From the NCBI GenBank assembly GCA_036927565.1, contig JAYESD010000001.1:286079560-286143559 (forward strand): a stretch of DNA of 64,000 nt, in the 5' to 3' direction. The notes beneath the pieces are model-generated. The model worked only from the letters and a program-made list of their open reading frames with translations. It was not told the DNA's origin and did not search any database. The stretch is from Tuctoria greenei (lineage: Eukaryota > Streptophyta > Magnoliopsida > Poales > Poaceae). Made by a program: the position numbers and the translations under genes. The stretch's first letter is position 1. Each line of letters starts with the position of its first letter. Positions 56,404 through 64,000 of the stretch are shown piece by piece.

Positions 56404-56859
56404 CTACTCCTCCTCCTCGTCCTCCTCATCATCATCATCCTCCTCCTCCGACAGCGACTCTGGCGCCGGTGCAACAAGAACCTGGGCCGGTTGCTCCGGC
56501 TGCGCCGGCTGCTCCGGCGGTGCAACCCCGTGAACGAGGTTGCTCTCCGTCACCTCCACCAAGTTTTTGCGGCCCTCGAGGCCAAGCACCTGGGTCATTG
56601 TCTTGAACAGAATGTCGCGACGATCGGCCACTCCCGTGAGGACGAAGAGCTAGTGGCCTTACCAATTCCAGTAAAATGAGGAAGGGTACCCAAACCCAAG
56701 GAACTCATGGCGCGAGACGTATTGGTGTATGCCTCTTGCGCCATAAGGAGGCGTTGCTCGGTGTTGAACCTCTCGGGAGAGCTGCAACACAATTTCTTGC
56801 AGGGTGGCTCTCTTGGCGGGCTTGGCAGCGGAAGGTCGGCCTTGGTGGTGGTGGGTCAT
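56404..56859 (-). pseudogene. Unknown reading frame with acidic C-terminal tail
   Basis: I do not recognise this protein. On the minus strand a frame starts at 56859 (MTHHHQGRPSAAKPAKRATL), runs through QEIVLQLSREVQHRATPPYG and SRHEFLGFGYPSSFYWNW, meets a TAA and then a TAG (about 56660-56640), and continues in the same frame with ADRRDILFKTMTQVLGLEGR and NLVEVTESNLVHGV, a PEQPAQ repeat and a tail of some 15 D/E residues. A GTAAGG at the first stop could be a splice donor. The composition suggests a nuclear or chromatin-related protein, but that is a guess. Confidence 0.4.
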
Positions 56860-57351
56860 CGGGGTGGAGAAGACGATCGAAGAAAAGAAGAGGATTCAAA
56901 GTGAGCGACGCACTTGTGGAGAACTCACTGGTGATGGCTCGTCTTAAATAAGGTCTGCGCGGAGTCGTCGAGGGAGCGGTTGGTTTCCCGCGTATTGATG
57001 GAGCGATGAGACACATCGATACCGCCTCGGGGAAATGAAAGGTCGTGCACCGACGTCGCACGCGTCTCTGCACCATGCCGCCAAAATTAAGTTCTCCACA
57101 GACCTCGTGCTGCGCATTTGTCTTTCGACAATAGAAGACGCGCTTTAGCTTAAAGCGCATCTCTATTTTTTATAGCGTGTCTCACATTTATCTCCCTCAT
57201 CTCTTCATCTCTTTTACAATAGAAGACGTGTTTTAGCTTAGTGCACGTCTCTCATTGTTATAGCGCGTCTCGCATTTATTTCCCCCGTCTCTTCGCCTCC
57301 AATGCTCCTTTACTAATCGACCAATAGTCCTTTACTAATCGACCAACTCCA

Positions 57352-57478
57352 GTGCGACTGCCTCCCCTGTTCGCCATCACCATTGTCATCGTCGTCGTCA
57401 TCGTCGCTGTCCTCGTCGTCGTCATCATCACCGTCCTCGTCGTAGTCGTCGCCTTCTTCCTCGTCATCATCACTGTTC
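57352..57478. repeat. GTC/ATC trinucleotide-rich tract
   Basis: Imperfect CATCGTCGTCGTC repeats end just before the start codon of the SCE1-like copy. On the opposite strand they would read as poly-Asp/Glu, but nothing supports translation there. Confidence 0.7.
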
Positions 57479-58316
57479 ATGGATGGTATCGGCTTGGCGC
57501 GTAGCCGATTGAAGGAGGAGCGCTTGGCGTGGCGCAAGAACCATCCCCATGTATGTATATATAGCACATCGGTCGTATGGTTTTTTATATGTAGATCTGT
57601 AATGGACTGATGAACTTTGCTGTAGTTTTGTTTTTCTATCTTGTTTGTTTTTGGTATTTTCAATTTCTCTGCATAGGGTTTCTCTGTGAAGCCTGAATCG
57701 AGAGATTTATTGAAGTGACAGTGCATCGTCCCCGGTAAACAAGGGGTAAGTCATTAAGAACAAGCACAATATGAGTTTAACCATCGTCCTCCTATTAATG
57801 AATTTCCTTTGTAGACTTAAAGGAAGGTGGTTACTACCCCTGGCAATCTCCTTCTCTGAGGACTATCCCTTGGCGCCTCCAAGATGCGCCTTTCCAAGTG
57901 GGTTCTTTCACCCAAATGTCCATCGCTCAGGAGCACTCTGCATCGGGATTCTTGATCAAGGGACTATAAGATAGACCTATTTTGCTCGTGTAATTAGTAC
58001 TTAATTGTTTCCAAACTTATTTGAATTTGTTTCTTATATTGTTTAAATTATATTTCGTAGGGGTGGTGTACTGGTTTTACAATAAAAAGTATACTACTTG
58101 AAGTTCAACATTTACTGCATCAGCCAAATGCGCCCGATGTTGAAAATGATTGTTATAATCTACTTATCAAGGTTAGACGACACTTTGAGTTAGTGACATT
58201 TGAGTAGGTTATTCATTCCTCCTTCGACATTTGTTAATTTAAAAGAATGTCAATATTTTTAGGATCCAGGGAAACATAGAGACGAGTCCGGGAGCAAGCT
58301 GGACGGTACAGTTTAG
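57479..58316 (+). pseudogene. SCE1: SUMO-conjugating enzyme (SCE1/UBC9) gene copy inside CAC2
   Basis: SCE1 is the E2 that passes SUMO to target proteins. Five exons with GT-AG introns: 57479-57550 (RLKEERLAWRKNHPH), 57677-57745 (GFSVKPES, QCIVPGKQG), 57815-57974 (SFSEDYPLAPPRCAFPSGFF, HPNVHRSGALCIGIL), 58061-58171 (TIKSILLEVQHLLHQPNAPD) and 58263-58316. Together they cover the roughly 160-residue family end to end, and the catalytic Cys (in GALCIGIL) is kept. Defects are a TGA where the family has Trp (exon 2, about 57716), a short deletion before it, a one-base shift near 57838, and a stop at the end of exon 3. Retained introns mean it was copied from genomic DNA, not from mRNA. Confidence 0.88.
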
Positions 58317-58569
58317 ATTGATCGATGGGAGCTTTAGGAATAAGTTTAAATTCGAAATTAGTTTAGAGGGAACACAATGTATGAACCAAAATCATTTAGT
58401 TGCAAATTATCTCTGAATTGCAATGTCATTGCGTATGTTTATCCATGAATTTCAATTACTCCATGAATTGCAATGTTATTGCGTTTGTTTATCCCTGCAA
58501 CGGTTCACGATTTCGTGCGAGTGGAAATGTGGAGAGAGCATGAGAGATGAACTTTAGAAAGGCGCGTTT

Positions 58570-59325
58570 CAGATACCTGATATTCGGCAAAAGGGAGACG
58601 GGCCTTACACTGGCTCGTCTCTGATTTGTTCTGTTTTTGTTCCACCTCGTAAAGCTGAGCACATTGCAACGATTGTATAAGGCATTGCGCACAGTTGACA
58701 TTTGGACATGCCGGATGCCAAATATGTTCCTGGCTCAAGCACACAATGGCGCATATTTGACAAACGGCATGCCCGTTCGACCACAAATTAATGCTAGACG
58801 TGCCTTCAGTTGTCTCGTCTCCGATTTACGCCGAAGATCTTTTGTTCCACCTCGGAAAGCTGAGCGACGATCTTATAAGGCATTGTGCACAGTTGCCAGT
58901 TGGACACGCCGGAATGTCCTGGATGTTGTTAGTGGCTTCAGCACACCGTGGCGCATCAAGGGCACTTCGGGGTGTTCGGAGCATCAAAATAATATAAGAT
59001 GCGTCTTCCATTGGCCCGTCTCCGATTTACGCTGAAGATCTTTTGTCCCACTGCGGAAAGATAAGCACGTTGCAACGATCATATAAGACATTGCGCACAG
59101 TTGCAGTTGGCCGGCATCCAGTATGTGAATGATGTTCCTTGCTTCAGCACCGTTGCGCATCTTTCGCATACTGGATGCCCGTTCTACAATTGCGCATCTT
59201 TCGCATACTAGTGCGAGACGGTCGTTATATACGCCCGTCTCCAATTCTCGACAAAGACCTAATGCGAGACGCGTCTTCCGTTGGCACGTCTCCGATTTAC
59301 ACCAAAAATTTTTGTCCATCGCGCA
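58570..59325. repeat. ~200-bp tandem repeat array in CAC2
   Basis: Three units and part of a fourth. Anchors: CGTCTCYGATTT at about 58614, 58815, 59016 and 59287; GAAAGCTGAGC-type at 58651, 58855 and 59056; CATTGTGCACAGTTG-type after each. Each unit carries the GAGACG/CGTCTC subterminal motif, so the array looks like amplified subterminal sequence. Confidence 0.8.
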
Positions 59326-59700
59326 CTCTCTCCCAATATTTGGCAAAAAGATTTAGGTTTCGCGCGCGCTCTCGACCTATAAACCGCAGATTTAGAGCAT
59401 GTCGCCGCCGTCGACCCCGACCTTCACGTCATCAGAGAGTTGAGCACGCTGGAGCACGCTGCATCGTCCCTGGAGCACGCTGGCACCTCGACCCCGACCT
59501 CGGTAATTTGTATGTTCTCCCTGTCCCCAGAGCACACCGGCCTGCTGTCATCAGAGAGTTGAGGAACCGTCACTCTGGCGCCTCCGCCAGCTCGTCCCGG
59601 AGCACGCCGCCGCGTCCCCTGTCCCCTGAGCACACCGCCACCTCGATCCTGCCCTCAGAGCGTGCATTCCAGTGATTTTATTGAATTTGTGGATGTCTAA

Positions 59701-59759
59701 TGAAGGCTCATCATTAATGAAATCATCGATCCAAAGGGAGAATTTTCATTACGGTATAC
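59701..59759. repeat. Direct repeat left of the AGO fragment
   Basis: TGAAGGCTCATCATTAATGA to GAGAATTTTCATTACGGTAT; the partner is at 60227-60284 (TGAAGGCTCATCGTCAATGA to the same end), with one short gap. The pair brackets the AGO exons. Confidence 0.8.
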
Positions 59760-59856
59760 ATTCATCTTTCTTGTTTATGTCCAATGCAGAAGTAATGTAT
59801 TTGTTTGAACTATCAATGTATAATAAATTCTGATTCGCAAATCCTTGAAACTGCAG

Positions 59857-60210
59857 GAACTGTAGTTGACACTAGCATTTGCCATCCAACGGAGTTTGAT
59901 TTCTACCTCTGCAGCCATGCTAGAATCAAGGTACCTATGTGATAATTGGTGTTTCTCTCACGAGTTTTTGATATCAGGCTATAAAAGCATCAGTGGAATG
60001 TAAATTTTTTTTAGGGGACAAGCAAACCAACTCAGTACCATTTCCTTTACCATGAGAACAATTTCTCTGCTGATGCCTTGCATATGCTCACCAACTGCAT
60101 GTGCTACAAGTAAGTCATGTTCTCCATTCATTAACAGTTCATGTGTTTATTACAATTGTATACCAATTTGTTCTTGTGTTTATTACAGCTAAATTTTAGG
60201 ATGTCTCAGT
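59857..60210 (+). pseudogene. AGO: ARGONAUTE PIWI-domain fragment inside CAC2
   Basis: AGO proteins bind small RNAs and silence matching transcripts. Exon 59857-59930 encodes TVVDTSICHPTEFDFYLCSH, and after an 84-bp GT-AG intron exon 60015-60109 encodes GTSKPTQYHFLYHENNFSAD followed by ALHMLTNCMCYK. This is the C-terminal PIWI region found in AGO1-type plant AGOs. The HPTEFDFYLCSHA block is highly conserved and its first His is part of the catalytic region of slicer AGOs. A third splice acceptor (TATTACAG, 60181-60188) leads into a decayed exon (RMSQSE). Only about 60 of some 1000 residues are present. Confidence 0.88.
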
Positions 60211-60226
60211 CAGAGCATTAGAGGCT

Positions 60227-60284
60227 ATGAAGGCTCATCGTCAATGAATCATTGATTGGGAGAATTTTCATTACGGTATACCGG
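60227..60284. repeat. Direct repeat right of the AGO fragment
   Basis: Partner of 59701-59759; see there. Confidence 0.8.
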
Positions 60285-60529
60285 ATTAGATGATAACAGT
60301 TATGATGTGTGTAATTAGTTACATTGTAATCAGGATGAACAGTCTTTGTTGTGTAATTAGTATACTTGATAACCACGATTGACACTTTGGTAATATTTGA
60401 TTGGTCATTATAATTTAACGTGTGATAATTTTGGCTATACATATGTTCATGAACAGTATGTTGCTGATAATGGTAATATGGCTGCTAAATCCTGGCTAGC
60501 TCCTAATAGTAGTGCCTGTAAACAATATG

Positions 60530-60915
60530 CGACAAGCTGTAGCAGAGAGCGTCTCGGATAACCTACATAAAGGAGATAAGCTTCTATAAAGCCCGTCTCA
60601 CATAAGTTAATAAATCTGCGACGCGCTACATAACAGAGCGTCTCAGATAGTCAATATATCTGCGACGTGCTTTGTAAGGCCTGTCACGCTTGTAAGCTGG
60701 TGGACGAGGCGCCAGCGGCGTCTTCAATGATACCGTAAAGATCGTCAGTTATGACAAAAATAAAGGAGACACACTTCTTTTAAGCGTGCCTCGCACCTAG
60801 TTCGATCGGCGACGCGCCTGGAAGCCCGTCTCTGATGCCAACGTAATGCGAGACGCGACGACGGAGACGCATAATTTGTTCGTCTCCCTTCTTTGTTCGG
60901 ACCTGTCTCGTATGA
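60530..60915. repeat. CAC2 3' subterminal repeat array
   Basis: GAGCGTCTCGGATA, GCGACGCGC, GCCCGTCTC and GCGAGACGCG motifs in both orientations up to the right terminus. It matches the composition of the left array. Confidence 0.8.
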
Positions 60916-60935
60916 ACCTTTCTTACGTAGTAGAT

Positions 60936-61853
60936 GTGTTATTTATGTTCTTCTTGTTCTCTGTAGTTTTATTAGTAATCTATTTGTGCATCAGCAAAAG
61001 GGATTATGCTTATTATGAAGATGGTATAGTGAAGTATTCATGTTATTTAGTGAAGAACGACTAATAAATTCAAACAAGTAGCATTGTAAGGCTATTTTAT
61101 GCTTTTATCTTTAAACTACAATAATTACATTTGAACTATTATATTATAATTTTAATAACTTAAGACTTAACACGTTATTTACTTACTTATGTATATTAAA
61201 TTATTTACAAATTTACAATTATGTACTTATTTAGTAAATAATTTTATGATATTACATATTTTTGATGATATACTCTGTTATAAAATCCTAGCTCCGCCAC
61301 TCAACTCCCCGCGTTCTCTTGCGACCCCTGGCTGGCCGCGCGTGTGTCAGCACAGCTCCATGTAGTCGCAAAACCATCTTCCCCTGCGCCGGCCGGCGAC
61401 TACATAGCTGGAACGCCATTTTCCGAGATAAAAGGCCATGTCCCCGTGCACCCTCTCTGTGAGCACCAGAACAGAAAAGAAATCAAAATGGCTGCCGCGT
61501 TGGCGAGGGCAGGGCATGTACGTATGTATATGATCGATACATGTTGTACCTGGAGTGGCAGCGCGCATTGCAGTGTGCTCTGGCCCCAGTATCCACGTTC
61601 CCCCGCCCACCGGATAAACTTTCCCTGCCCATCATTGCAGATCCCACACGTGTTGCTGCCAGGTGCTTCACGCCAGATCAGCTCGCACGACGCCTTTGTT
61701 CCCCACTGCCCCGGCTCTGGGCTGCCACGTAGTAGTGGTAACCCAATCAGGGGCCAAACGTGATTTTTACTGAGATGTGGACTTGATCGGCTAGGCGAGA
61801 AGGCGGCTTCCACAGGTAACATGAGAGGCATGTATATGTAAGCGCACACTGTG
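60936..61853. other. Unassigned stretch, AT-rich then GC-rich
   Basis: 60936-61285 is AT-rich without a supported frame. TCCTAGCTCCGCCAC at 61286-61300 may be the right terminus of an old element. 61300-61853 is GC-richer and single-copy within this window. The short frames there have no recognisable domain. Confidence 0.4.
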
Positions 61854-62470
61854 TGTATGATCGAAGAGCACGTGAAAAGTTATTAGAAGAGGAGTAAATG
61901 ATAGATTAAAATTTTTTCAGCGGAAGCAACAAAAATCCTTCGGTAGAAAATCAATCTGTTAAGAAATCGTGTGTGCGACTAATCTAAACGTGATCAATTG
62001 TGACAAAATCAGTATAGATTGTGGAGAATCAAGTCACGAAGACACGACAACAATATCACGAAAAATCTTCAAGAAAAACTCAAGTTATGATTGAAAGATT
62101 GAACGAATGTCAATCTGTTCTACTCGAGAAAAACCAGATCTGCAACATTGCAAAAAAACTCGTGTAGATCCAAAACCACAAATCCAATGATCGTGAAATT
62201 TTCACAGATGATACATAATCAAGTTGTGAAGACAACTCAAAAAGAATCACGTCAATTGGATCTGTAAAACTCGAGTTATGATAAAACCACCGAAGCAAGG
62301 TAGTGTTGTGTACAAACTCAACGAGAAAGACTTGATGAAAACAAGTCAGACGAATAAGGCACAAAAGTTCCTTTAAACTATGAATTTTATTGATCAAACC
62401 ACAAGAGAAACAACCACAAAGTTGTCTACCACGAGCTCTGGCCTCCCTTGCTTATATAACCAGTCATGAG
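61854..62470 (-). repeat. COP-family LTR fragment (second copy)
   Basis: Aligns with the first 610 bp of the COP1 LTR (49063 onward) from TGTATGATCGAAGAGCACGT to TTATATAACCAGTCATGAG, same orientation. It stops at 62470 where GYP-H starts. The remainder presumably lies beyond GYP-H, past the right edge. Confidence 0.85.
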
Positions 62471-63036
62471 TGATGAGTAAGTTTAGACCCGATCTTCCGA
62501 AAGGTATGTCGATTGGAGTGGAGAACTCGACGTTGATGATCCGCGGCACTCGAGCGGTTCGAGTACCCCTGCAATCACTACACCATGGCTCCGTTGGTTA
62601 TCAACCATGTTGCACACGCTTGACCTCGCCAAGAAGGATAATCCCTGCAAGTGCAACCGAGAACACGAGCAAGAACATCAAAGACACGATCAGAAATTGC
62701 GAAGTTGAGGTCTCACAAACTGTAGAACGGTGATATTATTGATCCAAGCAAAACCCACCGAATATGACCAGCAGCTGCAGTATTTATAGGTTAGGGTTCG
62801 ACCAAAACACGATTAGACGCATCCCTAATGGACTCTTACGGGATACAAGTCACAAAGGCCCGATTCGGTGGTGCGGCACCGGACAGAAATCTGGAATCGA
62901 ATTGTTCCGATGATTCCCAATGACTCCGGAGAAATTTTGAGATGAGACAAGAACCATTGGAAATTTTATCTTCTCCTCTTTCCGTGCATATGTAGAACGT
63001 CGAAAACGGAGTCTGTATGCCTCCTGGGCGTCCGTT

Positions 63037-63291
63037 TTAAGGTGGACTGCTCCTGGACTCCGAGTTGAACTCGAGTCCGAGTTGTAAACTGTTTCCATCA
63101 ACTTGTGGACGTTCCAGCTGGTTATCCACGCTCCCAAGGCCACTTTCCTTCACTTGTTGATCTTCTCCATTATTCCTAATAATAATTAAATCATCACATG
63201 GCAATCTATTCTCAAACTCACATGCAAAACAAGTTAGGAACGAATTCACCTGCTGATTTAATAACCGTGGTCGTGCTCTTGTGATTGGTCT
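63037..63291 (-). pseudogene. GYP-H pol C-terminal tail after a stop
   Basis: In the same frame as integrase, after a TAA at about 63294, the minus strand continues RPITRARPRLLNQQVNSFL and then an acidic/polar tail to 63037. A P-x-T-R-A-R-A motif followed by LNxQVxSFL is the normal end of pol in many plant gypsy elements. The stop is therefore either a decayed codon or this copy's true end. Confidence 0.6.
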
Positions 63292-64000
63292 TTAAAGTTC
63301 AATGTGTGTCTCCGCTGTTGTGATGTCCTCATCATCCTCCCCCTCTTGAATTGGAGTCATCCTCGACTCAAGTTCATCTTCTTCTCCCAAGTACGATCGC
63401 AAATCTGAAATGTTAAATGTAAGACTAACCCCAAAATCGGGAGGCAATTCAAGCTTATATGCATTTTCAATAATCTTTTCAACGATCTTAAAAGGACCAG
63501 CAGCTCGTGGCATAAGTTTAGATTTTCTCAAGTCGGGAAATCGCTCTTTTCTCAAATGTAACCACACCAAATCACCTGGTTCAAGTTTTACTTCTTTTCT
63601 ACTTTTACTACCTGCAATCTTGTACTTCTCATTCATCATTTCAATATTTTTCTTTGTAGTTTCATTCATCTTAAGAATGAATTCAGATCGTTGTGTAGCA
63701 TCCAAATTTTTAGTTTCAGAAGGAGGCAAAGGTAGTAAATCAATAGGAGCACGAGGATTGAAACCATACACTACCTGGAATGGACTTACCTTTGTCGTGG
63801 AGTGAACGGATCTGTTGTAAGCAAATTCTATATGTGGTAAACACTCCTCCCACAACTTCAAATTTGTTTTCAAGACAGCCCACAACATAGTGGATAAAGT
63901 ACGATTATCTACCTCGGTCTGTCCATTCGTTTGTGGGTGACATGTAGTTGAAAAGAGCAACTTGGTTCCCAATTTATACCACAAAGTTCTCCAAAAATGA
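63292..64000 (-). CDS. GYP-H integrase, C-terminal part (runs off the edge)
   Basis: The minus strand encodes WYKLGTKLLFSTTCHPQTNG and QTEVDNRTLSTMLWAV (the catalytic Glu region), then ECLPHIEFAYNRSVHSTTKV and FQVVYGFNPRAPIDLLPLP. The C-terminal domain has LEPGDLVWLHLRKERFPDLR, SKLMPRAAGPFKIVEKI and PDFGVSLTFNISDLRSYLG. The frame is open for more than 230 codons, longer than in the other gypsy integrases here, so this is the least decayed integrase fragment in the window. The last residues EGEDDEDITTAETHIEL match ends seen in chromovirus-like elements, but I could not place the lineage firmly. Confidence 0.88.
   Translation of the reverse strand, partial: HFWRTLWYKLGTKLLFSTTCHPQTNGQTEVDNRTLSTMLWAVLKTNLKLWEECLPHIEFAYNRSVHSTTKVSPFQVVYGFNPRAPIDLLPLPPSETKNLDATQRSEFILKMNETTKKNIEMMNEKYKIAGSKSRKEVKLEPGDLVWLHLRKERFPDLRKSKLMPRAAGPFKIVEKIIENAYKLELPPDFGVSLTFNISDLRSYLGEEDELESRMTPIQEGEDDEDITTAETHIEL

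Larger units (their letters stand above)
55769..60932. mobile_element. CAC2: non-autonomous CACTA carrying host gene fragments
   Basis: Left end CACTATGTAAGAAA at 55769; right end TTTCTTACGTAGTA at 60932, an inverted repeat with the final G changed to A. GAT on both sides (55766-55768, 60933-60935) is the 3-bp target duplication expected for CACTA. Subterminal GAGACGCG/GCGTCTCC motifs fill 55800-56090 and 60530-60900 in both orientations, plus 57120-57300 and 58570-59330. It encodes no transposase. It holds an SCE1-like gene copy, an AGO fragment and an unknown minus-strand frame. Confidence 0.82.
62471..64000 (-). mobile_element. GYP-H: 3' end of another Ty3/gypsy element, continues past the right edge
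   Basis: It reads on the minus strand. The 3' LTR occupies the left part, starting at 62471 (plus text TGATGAGTAAG, i.e. ending CTTACTCATCA in the sense direction). Its inner border is not certain; it lies left of about 63000. A TATA-like CCTATAAATAC is at about 62789-62779 on the minus strand. Integrase is at 63292-64000. It interrupts a COP-family LTR. The remaining pol, gag and 5' LTR are beyond the window. Confidence 0.8.

Noticed and set aside
56705..57160. 151-codon minus-strand frame starting MRFKLKRVF
   Set aside because: It overlaps the better candidate at 56859 in another phase, has no domain, and runs through a likely 5' leader and CAC2 motifs.
57313..57726. Minus-strand frame with a long Asp/Glu run
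   Set aside because: It is the reverse of a trinucleotide repeat plus the SCE1-like exons, which are better supported on the plus strand.
61344..61849. Frames of 140-150 codons on both strands in the GC-richer flank
   Set aside because: Both strands are equally open, with no domain, splice context or repeat support. Left as unassigned.

Overview
This window is plant nuclear DNA, almost certainly from a large-genome grass (family level only; I cannot name the species). The evidence is the density of nested LTR retrotransposons of grass lineages (Tekay-type and Tat-type Ty3/gypsy, SIRE-like Ty1/copia), En/Spm CACTA elements, tRNA-iMet primer sites and plant GT-AG introns. I see no intact host gene, rRNA, tRNA or CRISPR array. 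Nearly every base belongs to a transposable element or a relic of one.

Labels: TAT = Ty3/gypsy Tat lineage; TEK = Ty3/gypsy chromovirus, Tekay-like; COP = Ty1/copia; CAC = CACTA; HAR = Harbinger-like; FB = foldback; GYP-H = gypsy at the right edge.

Layout. 1-2513: 5' end of a minus-strand TAT element (gag relic plus 5' LTR) that runs off the left edge. 2929-7125: three abutting TEK-family LTR pieces in alternating orientation. 7126-9886: truncated TAT element (gag plus 5' LTR). 9887-10572: another TEK LTR piece. 10573-53303: 3' part of CACTA element CAC1, split by a stack of insertions. The stack, outer to inner, is CAC1 > solo TAT-type LTR (11769-51466) > copia COP1 (11803-50651) > gypsy TEK1 (13036-40785) > gypsy TAT1 (18855-36124) > gypsy TEK2 (20062-30492). 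Most levels are supported by 5-bp target-site duplications and by reading across the junctions. The innermost element, TEK2, has no duplication, its two LTRs have unrelated U3 halves, and TAT1 lacks its integrase core exactly there. This suggests deletion by recombination between two related insertions. HAR1 (41209-42610) sits in the COP1 3' non-coding region.

Right of the stack: 54344-55534 is a foldback element with arms of about 480 bp. 55769-60932 is CAC2, a non-autonomous CACTA (GAT duplication) that carries host gene pieces: a SUMO-conjugating enzyme (SCE1/UBC9-like) with five exons and retained introns, a PIWI-domain piece of an ARGONAUTE gene, and an unidentified acidic-tailed reading frame. 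61854-62470 is a second copia LTR fragment, interrupted by GYP-H (62471 to the window end), whose integrase is at 63292-64000.

The retroelements carry the usual gag, protease, reverse transcriptase, RNase H and integrase order, but every copy has nonsense changes, frameshifts or deletions, so none looks autonomous. The most notable unit is CAC2, where a transposon has duplicated parts of two pathways involved in its own control, SUMO conjugation and small-RNA silencing.
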